In this document: positions 10,844 to 22,200 of the stretch, piece by piece | Position numbering within the stretch: position 1 is the first letter of the stretch | Layout: the number at the start of each line of letters is the position of its first letter | DNA from: Aquila chrysaetos chrysaetos | Taxonomy: Eukaryota; Chordata; Aves; Accipitriformes; Accipitridae | DNA length: 64,000 nt | Assembly: GCF_900496995.4 (NCBI RefSeq) | Contig: NW_024470382.1 | Location: 186,001-250,000, forward strand | Direction: 5' to 3' | Made by a program: the position numbers and the translations under genes | The notes under the pieces: generated by a model | Told to the model about the DNA's origin: nothing | Databases searched by the model: none | Seen by the model: the letters and a program-made list of their open reading frames with translations, nothing else

Positions 10844-11767
10844 GTGCAAAAGTCTGGTGGAGGGTGGAGGTTAACAGTAGATTATCGTGGCCTGAACGAA
10901 GTGACACCACCACTGAGTGCTGCTGTACCAGGTATGTTAGAGCTCCAATATGAACCGGCATCAAAGGCAGCCACGAGGTATGCTACAATTGATATTGACA
11001 ATGTGTTTTTCTCCATTCCTTTGGCAGCAGAGCGCAGGCCACAGTTTGCTTTCACTTGGAGAGGTGTCCAATACACCTGGAATCAACTGCCCCAGGGCTG
11101 GAAGCACAGCCCTACCATTTGTCACGGACTAATCCAAACTGCACTGGAACAAGGCGATGCCCCTGAACATTTACAATACATAGATGACATCATCATGTGG
11201 GGCAACAAGGCAGAAGAAGTGTTTGAGAAGGGAAAAAGAGCAATTCAGATTCTTCTGAAAGCTGGTTTCGCCATAAAGAAAAGCAAGGTCAAGGGACCTG
11301 CACAGGAAATTCAGTTCTTGGGAACAAAATGTCAGGATGGACACCATCATGTGCCTATGGATGTGGTTAACAAGATAGCAAGTATGTCTCCACCAGCTAA
11401 CAAGAAAGAAACACAAGCTTTCCTAGGCCTTGGGGGGTTCTGGAGAATGCATATTCCAGGTTATAGTCAGCTTGTGAGCCCTCTCTATCGAGTAACCCAA
11501 AAAAAGAACTATTTTGAATGGGGCCCTGAGCAACAGCAAGCCTTTGAGCGCATTAGACGGGAAATAGCTCATGCAGTAGCTCTTGGTCCTGTCCGGACAG
11601 GACCAGACATACCAAATGTACTCTACACTGCAGCTGCGGAGCATGGTCTCACTTGGAGCCTCTGCATTGATCACGCAACGAGCTTGAGTGGGGAGATACA
11701 ACCGCCCAGGAATTCTGGAAGACATCAGGGACAGGCCAGAAGGCAGAGATTTGGGAGCATTGCCTGA
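10844..11767 (+). pseudogene. ERV reverse transcriptase region
   Basis: Open for 307 codons and closed by TGA at 11765-11767. It carries the RT fingers/palm motifs, including LPQGWKHSP and the YIDD catalytic motif at 11177-11188 (two of the three catalytic aspartates). The first catalytic aspartate lies in the IDIDN segment near residue 50. A thumb/connection-like part follows and fades near 11650, where the frame breaks and part of the connection to RNase H seems deleted. Confidence 0.85.
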
Positions 11768-11914
11768 GGAGGTGGTTCGTTCCCAAGAGGCACCACCATA
11801 TAATGAGTTATCAGAAGACGAAAGGTGTTATGCTTTGTTTACTGATGGATCCTGTCGTGTGGTACGGAACCATCAGAAGTGGAAAGCTGCTGTGTGGAGT
11901 CCCACACAACAAGT

Positions 11915-13064
11915 TGTGGTGGGTTGACCCTGGCTGGATGCCAGGTGCCCACCAAAGCCATTCTATCACTCCCCCTCCTCAGCTGGACAGGGGAGAGAAA
12001 ATATAACAAAAGGCTTGTGGGTCGAGATAAGGACAGGAGAGATCACTCACCAATTACCGTCACGGGCAACAGAGACTCAGCTTGGGGAAAATTAACTCAG
12101 TTTATTACAAATCAACCAGAGTAGGGTAATGAGAAATAAAACCAAATCTGGGAACACCTTCCCTCCACCCCTCCCTTCTTCCTGGGCACAACTTCACTGC
12201 CGGATTCTCTACCAACCCCCCCCCAGCGGCGCAGGGGGATGGGGAATGGGGTTTACGGTCAGTTCATCACACGTTATTTTCTGCTGCTTCATCCTCCTCA
12301 GGGGGAGGACTCATCACACTCTTCCCCTGTTCCAGCATGGGGTCCCTCCCACGGGAGACAGTCCTCCATGAACTTCTCCAACGTGGGTCCTTCCCACGGG
12401 CTGCAGTTCTTCACGAGCTGCTCCAGCATGGGTCCTTTCCACGGCGTGCAGTCCTTCAGGAGCACACTGCTCCAGCGTGGGTCCCCCACGAGGTCACAAG
12501 TCCTGCCAGAAAACTTGCTCCGTGGGCTCCTCTCTCCACAGATCCGCAGGTCCTGCCAGGAGCCTGCTCCAGCGCGGGGTTCCCACGGGGTCACAGCCTC
12601 CTTCGGGAACCCACCTGCTCCGGCGTGGGGTCCTCCCCGGGCTGCAGGTGGAGATCTGCTCCACCGTGGACCTCCATGGGCTGCAGGGGGACAGCCTGCC
12701 TCACCATGGTCTTCCCCACAGGCTGCAGGGGAATCTCTGCTCCGGCGCCTGGAGCACCTCCTCCCCATCCTTCTTCACTGACCTTGGTGTCTGCAGGGTT
12801 GTTTCTCTCACATGTTCGCACTCCTCTCTCTGGCTGCCATTTCCATCTGTCCCAACTTTTTTTTCATTCTTAAAAATGTTATCACAAAGGTGTTACCACT
12901 ATTGCTGATTGGCTCGGCCTTGGCCGGCGGTGGGTCCGTCTTAGAGCCGACTGGTATTGGCTCTGTCGGACACAGGGGAAGCTTCCAGCAGCTTCTTACA
13001 GAAGCCACCCCTGTAACCCCCCCCCCCCCCCGCTACCAAAACCTTGCCACACAAAGCCAATACA
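11915..13064 (-). mobile_element. Solo LTR inserted in ERV RNase H (minus strand)
   Basis: 1150 bp, plus text TGTGGTGGGTTGACC...CCAATACA, flanked by the 5-bp duplication 'caagt' at 11910-11914 and 13065-13069. Read on the minus strand it starts TGTATTGG and ends CCCACCACA, the same termini as the 578-bp LTRs at 14777 and 30378. About 125 bp of its end match theirs closely, but its body is longer and different. The middle (about 12330-12760) holds degenerate repeats of roughly 60 bp built on 'cgggctgcag' and 'ctccagcatgggtcc'. Confidence 0.88.
12330..12760. repeat. Degenerate ~60-bp repeats inside the LTR
   Basis: Repeated phrases ('gctccagc(a/g)tgggtcc', 'cacgggctgcag') spaced about 55-65 bp apart. 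The same repeats occur in the related LTR copies at 18.2-18.43, 36.6-37.0 and (inverted) 35.5-35.65 kb. Confidence 0.65.
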
Positions 13065-13469
13065 CAAGTCATTGAGGCCACTGAAGGAGAAGGTGAGTCA
13101 AGTCAGTTTGCAGAAGTGAAAGCCATCCAACTAGCCCTAGATATTGCTGAACGAGAAAAGTGGCCGGTACTCTATCTCTATACCGACTCCTGGACGGTGG
13201 CTAGTGTGCTATGGGGGTGGCTACAGCAGTGGAAGAAGACCAATTGGCAGCACAGGGGTAAACCCATCTGGGCATCTACATTGTGGCAGGACATCGCTGC
13301 CTGTGTAGAACACATGGCTCCAAAGGTATGCCACATAGATGCTCACATGCCCAAAAGCTGTGCCACTGAAGAACATAGAAATAATGAACAGGTAGACAAA
13401 GCTGCCAAAATAGAAGTAGCTCAGGTGGACCTGGACTGGGAGCATAAGGGTGAGCTATTTGTAGCTTGA

Positions 13470-14042
13470 TGGGCCCATGAAACATTGGGACATCTAGGGA
13501 GAGATGCAAAATATAGATGGGCTCGTGATTGAGGGGTGGACCTGACCACGGAGGCCATCACACAGGTCACTCACGAATGTGAAACATGTGCTGCAATCAA
13601 GCAAGCCACCAGAGTAAAGTCTCCCTGGAACAGAGGGTGGTGGCTGGATTTTCGATATCCCAAGGCCTGGCAAATTGACTACATCGGACCACTGCCACGA
13701 ACACGCCAAGGCAAGCGCTACATACTCACCATGGTGGAAGCAACTACCGGTTGGCTAGAAACATATCCTGTAAACCATGCCACCACCCGAAACACCATGT
13801 TAGGCCTCGAAAGGCAAATTTTGTGGCGACACGGTACCCCAGAAAGAATTGAATCAGACAATGGGACTCATTTCCAAAATAACCTCATAAGGTCCTGGGC
13901 AAAGAAACATGGCATTGAGTGGGTGTACCACATCCCCTATCACCCGCAAGCATCTGGAAAAATTGAGAGATATCATGGACTGTTAAAGACTATGTTGAGA
14001 GCGCTAGGCAATGGGACATGGAAGCATTGGGATACAAATTGA
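13470..14042 (+). pseudogene. ERV integrase region
   Basis: Starts with an HHCC zinc-binding-like piece (about 13475-13600: AHE..LGH..., C-x2-C at CETC) containing an in-frame stop near 13530. The DDE core follows: Asp in QIDYIG (about 13672), Asp in ESDNGTHF (about 13855), Glu in SGKIERYHG (about 13955). A TGA at about 14040 ends the frame. Sequence to about 14330 resembles the integrase C-terminal part in broken frames. Confidence 0.8.
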
Positions 14043-14776
14043 GCAGAAGCCACTTGGCTAGTTAACACCAGAGGATCTGCTAACCATCCTGGTCCTGCCC
14101 AGACAAAACCCCTACATACTGTGGGAGGAGATAAGGTTCCCCGTAGTGCACATGGGGAAGTCGCTGGGGAAGGCAGTGTGGATTTCTCCTCCCATGGGAA
14201 AAGGCAAACCCATTCGTGGGATTGTCTTTGCTCAAGGACCTGGGTGTACTTGGTGGGTAATGCGGAAGGATGGGGAGACCCAGTGTGTGCTTCAAGGACA
14301 TTTAACCTTGGGGGAAAAATAATCTGTGACGTGAGTTGTATGTTGTAGGAAGTAATGTAGCAGGAATGACCTGAACTGCAAAGGAGTGAACTTCGCAAGG
14401 AACCAGACAAGTGCAATGGTGACCCAAACCAAGCCGGTGTTGGTGCCCAATAATCGAACATACTGCTTCTCCTGTCCTGACCACTCATCTTGACGGATGG
14501 GGCCCAAGTCATAACCTGTGAGTGAACATCTGGAGGAGTGGAAGGAGCCCATGGAATATCTATCTGTTAAAGGACAGGGAATAGTAGTTAATAAGAATGT
14601 ATATATCTGTATGTTGGGCATAAAAGTGGTTTAAGTATGTAGTTTCAGTTGTAAGTGTTGGTAAGAAGGGATTTCAGTAATGAGAATTAAATACAATGGC
14701 GTGGTTAGAAGATATGTGTATTAAATTATGTGGGAACTGAGCATGACGCAAATGGTATGGAATAAGGGGTGGAGAT
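14043..14776 (+). mobile_element. ERV 3' non-coding region with polypurine tract
   Basis: After the decayed integrase C-terminus there is about 430 bp without coding signs and no envelope-like frame. It ends in a purine-rich run (aataaggggtggaga, about 14761-14775) directly before the LTR, as expected for plus-strand priming. Confidence 0.65.
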
Positions 14777-15354
14777 CGTATTGGGTCTGGCTGAGGTGGA
14801 GTTAATTCTCCCCATAGCAGCCCTCGTAGTGCTGTGCTCTGCATCAGTAGCTAGAAAGGTGTTGATAACACACCAGTGTTTTGGCTACTGCTGAGCAGTG
14901 CTGGCACAGCATCAAGGCTGCCTCCCCAACATTTTTGCCCCCCCTCAATGGCAGGCTGGGGCAGGGCAAGATCTTGGGAGGGGACATAACCAGGACAGCT
15001 GACCTAAACTGACCAAACAGCTATTCCATACCATATGACGTCAGCTCAGCTATAAAAGCTAAGTACAGGGAGATGGAAGTGGGGGCATTTTTGTCTTCTG
15101 AAGCAACCACTATGTGTACTGAAGCCCTGCTTCCCAGGAGTGGCCAGGCATCACCTGCTGATGGGAAGTAGAGAATAACATCATTTGTTTTTCTTTGCTT
15201 TCGCGTGCGACCTTTGCTTTCACTTTACTAAACTGTCCTTATCTTGACCCATGAGCCTTTTGTTATATTTTCTCCCCGCTGTCCAGCTGAGGGGGGGGAG
15301 TGATAGAGTGGCTTTGGTGGGCACCTGGTACTCAGCCAGGGTCAACCTACCACA
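14777..15354 (+). mobile_element. 3' LTR of ERV copy 2
   Basis: 578 bp, same length as the solo LTR at 30378-30955 and nearly identical to it. It ends CCTACCACA. The first base is C where the solo copy has T (TGTATTGG). It contains a perfect CRE palindrome and a TATA box. Confidence 0.88.
15036..15057 (+). promoter_or_regulatory. LTR core promoter: CRE (TGACGTCA) and TATA box
   Basis: TGACGTCA at 15036-15043 and TATAAAA at 15051-15057, seven bases apart, in the position expected for an LTR U3 promoter. The same pair is in the solo LTR at 30637-30658. CRE sites bind CREB/ATF factors; activity here is inferred. Confidence 0.65.
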
Positions 15355-15683
15355 ACAGTGCAGCAGTCCAGAACAAAATCTTAGAGAATTATGAAGACTG
15401 AAATTATTTTTCAGAAAAAAGACTCTACAGAAACTGTTCTTGAGATGAAGATATCACTTATCAAATCGTGGCATGGGATGGCTCACTTCTGCATGCATGC
15501 TGCAAGTATTGGACAAAATGTGTACATAAAAGAAAATATTTTAAGGTAAGGTATTAAACTACATGTAATACAGAATGTGATCAGGAATGTGTCATATATA
15601 AATTGCAATTAAGCACTAAATTTGTCTAAGAAAATAATATGATCTTTCATGTCACAACAAAATTACCACATTAAAAAAAGAAA

Positions 15684-16210
15684 TTATTCCTCTTGAACTG
15701 AACAAATTCTCATGGTTGATTCTTTGTGTGAGTTTTTAAAGAACGGGTAAACTTCTTCCGAGAATGCACAGTCTTTAAATGTGAACATCACAGACATGTC
15801 AGTAACATTGAAAAAAGTCAAAATTTTCTCTTCACAATTAAGGTAAACTCCGACTCTCCTGGGATTTCTCTGCACCGCTAGCCGTGTCCATGGCTCCGTT
15901 CTTGCCCAGTAACATTTAAAACTGAAGCCCAGAGCCCAGAATCCTTCTTCAGGTGACAGAGACATTATTCCTTTCCTTGGAGCAGATTTTCTGGCTACTC
16001 CCAGGTCCCAGTCATTGCTTTTTTCAACGTCAACCTCCCAGTAATGCTTCCCAGAGGAGAAACTTTCTAAGCCCAGCACACAGACAAATGAATCAAAACT
16101 CTCTTCATTTTGAGTCACTTTCTGGGCCTCTGATTTATGCGTAAAACTCTTCTTGTCCACAGCAATAGACAAGTTTGGATGGGCTGTGTTCTCATCAACC
16201 TTGATGTCAT
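15684..16210 (-). CDS. Gene B terminal exon: B30.2 (PRY-SPRY) domain
   Basis: 527 bp, opening after acceptor 'tttgttgtag' in phase 1 and closing with TAA at 15684-15686. It begins with the PRY-type IKVDENTAHPNLSIAVD, then LGLESFSSGKHYWEVDV, WDLGVARKS, the EEGFWALG strand, and a VGVYLNCEEKILTFFNVTD stretch, ending YPFFKNS... The domain looks complete at about 175 residues. In BTN3A1 the B30.2 domain binds phosphoantigens; no such ligand can be inferred here. Confidence 0.92.
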
Positions 16211-19200
16211 CTACAACAAACAGATATTTGGGGCTTTACAAACACTCCTCTAAAACAGATATGCAAAAAGAGAAGGAAAGTGTAGTGTACTGCATTTCAT
16301 TCTGAAAATCTCCCTACAACTAGTTTAGAAAGACCTCTAAGCCTGGAGTGAAGAAAGACTGCATTCAGACGTATAAATTACACTGTAACTTTGAAATATT
16401 TCACTGCCAAGTGAAATATCTCCATATCCCTGGAATCAAAGGCATTTGTAGACTCACAATCCAGTCCATGCTCAGCACTGCTTCTGTATTATTCACAGAT
16501 TGCAAGCCATTGAGTATACGCATAAGTAAATACATTATTTTACCTGCATTGCCACGAGCCATTCTGAGTTCTGAGAGCAAGTAAGGGAGGGAAAAAGAAA
16601 GAAAAAAGAATAGGTAAGAAAAACCAAACTCCAAACATTGACTGAAAAAGTTTTCCAACTCCAAGTTGGGAAATCTCAGACTGAGTCTAAGGTTAAGCTA
16701 TGTGGGTCAACTGATACTCAAATTCCCTCTTGCTCTCTCAAGCCGTGTCTGAGAGGTCTGAAGAAGGATCTGAAGTTGGGATGAGTTTCCTCTTTGGGAA
16801 GTACTTTCTGTCTCAGGTCCCAGTTTGTTGCCTTGCCAGCATTTTACACAGATGCCCCACCAGCCACATGCCACGTTTCAAAGCATGTGAGATCCCTGGT
16901 CATCACCCCAGCATTTCCAGGGACACAGAAAGAGACAGGCACCTTTGTGACACTCAGGGAAATAAATTTCAGCCACATTTTGTGAATTTCTCAGGCGGGG
17001 CTGGATACAAAGGAACAGGTAGCATGAATTTTCCCTAATCTTCCAAATGGAAGAGGGAGTGCACTTTCCGGTGAGTTTCTGGGTCCATGCAACTGTGACA
17101 GCTTTGTGCCATAGTGGCTGGGCAGGGAAGGATAGCAGAGAAGATGTGGCAGGCAGAGAATCTACTGTACAAACCAAGCTGCTGAGGAGTCAAACCAGTC
17201 GAGTAAATATTAACCAGGGCAGAATCACTGAGCCTGTGCTTTTATGTGTGAGAGAGGAAAAGACGACCCAGCAGGGTAGGATCACGAAGTCCTGAGATGT
17301 GAACTTAAGAGATTAGCTCATAGGTAGGCATCTGTATGTGAAAAACTTCAAGTTGTAGATGAAGGTCTGAGCATGTGAGCAGACAGGTGTGAGATGTGCA
17401 CCTGGAACTGTGTGCAGGAAAGGCTTTGAAGCCCCAGGAGTTCTAGTTACAAGCTCTAAATTCATTGTCCCATAAAAGAAGAACCATCCCGTCCTCTCTT
17501 CAGACTTTTCCTTTCACTGGGTTTAAGGGACTTAAGAGACAATAATGACTTTACCAACTTTGCAACTCTTTCCAAAAAAGATAAACGCACAGAAAGAAAA
17601 CGTACTATGGATTAGACTCAGTACTTGGTAGCACTACAGGATGACTCTGGATACAGATAACTCTGCTAATACCAAAGTTCAGCCGTATCCTGAAATGCCA
17701 TATTTTAACCCACTGTTTCTGAAGTCACCATAGGTTTCCAGGCAGTCAGATCTACACGACATTAAGAGTCATTCCTAAACGGGCTCTTGTGGTGGTTTAA
17801 GCCCAGCAGGTAACAAAGCACCACGAAGCCGCATGCTCATTCCTCCCCTCCCCATCCCTGGTGGGTTGAGGAGAAACTATAAAGAAAAGGTGGTGGGTCG
17901 AGACAAGGACAGGGAGGGATCACTCACCACTTATGTCACGGGCAAAAGACAGGCTCAACTTGGGGCAGAAACAAAATCAATTCAATTTACTACAAATCAA
18001 ATCAAAACAACGATACTGAGAAGTAAAACCAAACCTTAGAACACCTTCCGCCCTACCCCTCCCTCCTTCCTGGCTCAACTCCACTCCCAGTTTTCTCTAC
18101 CTCCTCCCACCAACGGCGCAGGAGGACAGGGAATGGGGGTTGGGGTCAGTTCATCACAGGTTGTCTCTGCTGCTCCTTCTTCCGCAGGGGGAGGACTCCT
18201 CACTCTTCCCCTGCTCCACCATGGGGAGGGTTCCCTCCCATGGGCTGCAGTCCTTCAGGCACAGACTGCTCCAGCATGGCCTTCCCCATGGAGTCACGGC
18301 CATCTTTGGGAGCATCCACCTGCTCCGGTGTGGGGTCCTCCACGGGCTGCAGGTGGGCATCTGCTCCACCATTCACCTGTATGGGCTGCAGGGGGACAGC
18401 CTGCCGTCTCACCACGGGCTGCAGGGGCATTCCCCTCCTCCGGTGCACCTCCTCCTTCACTGGCCTTGTGTCTTGGTTTCAGCTGGGATAGAGCTAATTG
18501 TCTTTCTAGTAGCTGGTATAGTGCTATGTTTTTGAGTTAGGTATGAGAAGAATGTTGATAACACTGATGTTTTCAGTTGTTGCTAAGTAATGTTTAGTCT
18601 AAAGTCAAGGATTTTTCAGCTTCTCATGCTCAGACAACAAGAATCCTGGAGGGGCACAACAAGTTGGAAGGGGACACAGCCAGGGCAGCTGTCCCAAAGT
18701 GGCCAAGGGCGTATTCCATAACATGTGACATCATGCCCAGTATATAAACTGGGGGGAGCTGGGTGGGGGGATCGCCGCTCAGGGTCTAACTGGGCGTCGG
18801 TCGGCAGGTGGTGAGCAATTGCATTGTGCATCACTTGTATATTCCAATCCTGTCATTATTACTACTGTCATTTGCTTATTGTTATCATTATTAGTTTCTT
18901 CTTTTCTGTTCTATTAAACTGTTCTTATCTCAACCCACGAGATTTACTTCTTTTCCTGATTCTCTCCCTCATCCCACTGCATGGCGGGGAAGTGAGTGAG
19001 CGGCTGCGTGATGCTTAGTTGCTGGCTGGGGTTAAACCAGGACACCTTGGTATCTGCATAGGTGTTTGTCTCACATTCCAATCTCCTCCCCCGCTGCAGA
19101 TTCCCCTTAAATATGTTATCCCAGAGGCACTACCACCGTCACTGATTGGGTCGGCCTTGGCCAGAGGCGGGTCCTACTTGGAGCCGGCGAAGCTTCGAGC

Positions 19201-22200
19201 AGCTTCTCACAGGAGCCACCCCTGCAGCCCCTCCCCCGCTACCAAAAACCCCACCACACAACCCCAAAACACCTCTCTACGCACACAAGGAGGACCTTTT
19301 CCAACTAGAAAGGCTGAGGCACAAGTGATATGAGGTCTTTTGCACATCAGAGGGCAACAGACTTAAAAGGATAGTCAGGTCATTGAAGCTGGAAGTAACT
19401 AAAGGACATGGGAGGAATACAGCATTTATTAACAGGACCGTCTGAGCTACTGTGAGTTACTCCCGTGGATTAGGTTGGGCTTCATAATGGAAACAGCTTC
19501 CTGAAGATTCAGGTCACATATTTCCAAGGAACATGGAGAGCAAAGTATATACACCTTCCAATGACTCTAAACTTGAAAGCATGTAGGCAACCAGAAAGAC
19601 TCACCATCCTTTGCACGCAGTTTCTCAACTTAGAAACCAGTCCACTCTGGGACATTCTGCCCAAGGAAGTGACAAAAAAAATGGGAAGGAGGATGACTTG
19701 TGCTCCTTGGAGCTGCATCTCACAAGCTTCTGACTCTGGCAGGGATCTCTTCAATGCCCCATCATCACCTACTTTCCCACCAGGTCCCAGGGCTGCTTGA
19801 TGACCCAGGCTCTCTAGCCGCATCAGCCCCATCACGGCCTTCCCTCAACATACCCTTCCTTCACTCTCCTACCAACACCAAAGCCTCCACCAGCCAGAAC
19901 ATCACAGGCAACACCCTGTGAAGACCCCTAAACCTCACAATTATCTGACACACATGGCCTCCAAGGAGACCGCGACACTCATCAGTCTTCTTCTGGGTCT
20001 CTCCCCCAACAGAGGGGGAACACCCTGCATAGCACCCTGACTCAAAGGAACACAGGAGCGCTCCAGTCACAAGAACACCTCACCAGCCCTTCTGAATGCA
20101 AGTTGGGTGAGAACAGCCAAGGACCCGAGGAACAGGAAAACCCTGGCAGAGTCAACTCTCCATTACTGAGCTGACACCACGGGCAGGCAAGGAGACTAAC
20201 CCTGAAGATCCACACTTACTGATCTGCCTGCAAAAGCCAGTCCATTCTGCTATTGCCCACCCCAGGGAAGGATGAAAAACTCCTCTGGCGTGGTGGATGG
20301 CTCACGCTCCTTGGAGCTACTCATTACGTGGCGCTGACTGGATTTTTGCCACCAACCACAGACACCCACGTCCCTACCAGGACCCGGGGCTGGTCAGGGA
20401 TACAGGCTCGCCACCTCATCAGCCACACCGTGGCCTTCCCTCAACATCCCCTTCCCTCACCCTCCTGCCTGCACCAAAGCCTCCACCAGCCTGGACACCA
20501 CCAGCCACCCGCCATGGCAGCCCCAAATCTCACGAGTTGCAAGGGCCATGGCTGCCGCTAGAGATCCTTTCCCCGGGGACATTTGGTGGAAGAAAGCAGA
20601 GGGAAAGCAGGGAGAGATCGCCTCCAGCCCAGCTGTCTCTCACCATTCCTGACACCACTCACGCTGCAGGCTCTCCTGGCTATCTCGTGGCGTGAGGGGT
20701 GGCTTGCCCTCCACTGTCCCACCCTGGCAACGCATCCCATGATCCGCTTGCGCACACATGGCACCCAGGGAGTCAGCAATACTCACCAATCTCCTGTTTC
20801 TGTTTCTCTGCAAAAAGAGATGGGGAAGGGAGACGACCTTGCTTAGCAACCCAACTCCCAGGAAGACAGGGGAAAAAGCCTGGGTCTATTTGGCAATGTG
20901 GTCTCATCCTCCACCAGCACCCATCCCCAGTCTGGGCCTCAGACGAGCACAGAACCATGGTGGCAGCACACTGCATGCAGTCCCCCTTCTTGGCACCCCT
21001 TGATGTCCCACCTTGTGGCTTGAGCTCCTCTGCAAATGAGGGGCAGGGAGAAGGGAGAGCAATTGGGGATGCAGAAGCAGCAGCTGCTGCCAGCAGTGGG
21101 GATAAGGGCTCCCTCGGTTCTGGGGACAGCAGCATCCACCACCTGCGCTGGTTGAGACCCACTGCCCTTGCTCCCGCTCCCCCACTCACGAGAACTTCCC
21201 ACCAGCCCTGCCGAATGCATGCTGGGCCAGGACGACAGCCAGGGACCCCATGAATAGGACAACCATTGCACTGTCAAGACTCCACTAATGACCCCACACC
21301 ATGGGCGGGCAAGGCCACGAAACACCAAACATCCACACTTACCATTCTGCCTCTGAAGCTGCACTGAAAGGCAAAGACACCAGAAATAGTACCTCCACAG
21401 CTGCTGTTGGGGGATCCCTCACAAAAAGGAGGAGTCAGAAGCAAGCACACAATTGGCCATGGGGCACTGCCTTGGCAAAGCCCAAGCTAGGGAGCACTGG
21501 CTGCTATGTCGAGCTTTGGGCACTGGCAGGGTCTCTCAACACGACAATCGCAAAGCAGTTGGCATTGCTGGAGCATCCCACCTTCACCCGCCCCAAGGCC
21601 CCTGTCCCAGCGGAGAAGGCACGTGGGCAAGCAGAAAGACTCACCGTTCCTTGCACGCAGTTCCTCTGCCGAGTCCCCGTGGTCACAGGAGAAGAAGACA
21701 TGAAGTCAGGGCAAGACCATGACCAGGTTCTTGCAAGACATGGTCCTTGCAAGCCAGTCCACTCAGGGACTGTCGAACCCAGGGAGGGATGAAAAACTCC
21801 TCTGGCATGGTGGATGGCTCACGCTCCTTGGAGCTACTCATTACGTGGCACTGACTGGATTTTTGCCACCAACCAAAGACACCCACATCCCTACCAGGAC
21901 CCGGGGCTGGTCAGGGATACAGGCTCGCCGCCTCATCAGCCACACCGTGGCCTTCCCTCAACATCCCCTTCCCTCACCCTCCTGCCTGCACCAAAGCCTC
22001 CACCAGCCTGGACACCACCAGCCACCCGCCATGGCAGCCCCAAATCTCACGAGTTGCAAGGGCCATGGCTGCCGCTAGAGATCCTTTCCCCGGGGACATT
22101 TGGTGGAAGAAAGCAGAGGGAAAGCAGGGAGAGATCGCCTCCAGCCCAGCTGTCTCTCACCATTCCTGACACCACTCACGCTGCAGGCTCTCCTGGCTAT

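Larger units (their letters stand above)
11780..13469 (+). pseudogene. ERV RNase H, split by an inserted LTR
   Basis: The first half, about 11780-11914, carries the FTDGS motif with the first RNase H aspartate. The second half, 13070-13469, carries AEVKAIQLA (catalytic Glu), LYTDSW (catalytic Asp) and a late DAHMPK motif. A 1150-bp LTR (11915-13064) interrupts it, flanked by a 5-bp repeat. The second half ends at a TGA (13467-13469). Confidence 0.8.
9701..15354 (+). mobile_element. Endogenous retrovirus, copy 2 (5'-truncated, with 3' LTR)
   Basis: Plus-strand provirus lacking a 5' LTR. In order it has a basic gag-like tail, protease, RT, RNase H, integrase, a non-coding 3' stretch, a polypurine tract (about 14760-14776) and a 578-bp 3' LTR (14777-15354). 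Stops and shifts break pol, and a 1150-bp LTR of a related family is inserted in RNase H. The first 1.6 kb is an inverted near-duplicate of 1-1606. No envelope gene is visible, which with the pol style suggests an ERVL-like (class III) group; this is family-level judgement. Confidence 0.9.

Noticed and set aside
12239-12908. Overlapping frames of 140-180 codons on both strands
   Set aside because: All lie inside the 1150-bp LTR and its ~60-bp repeats.
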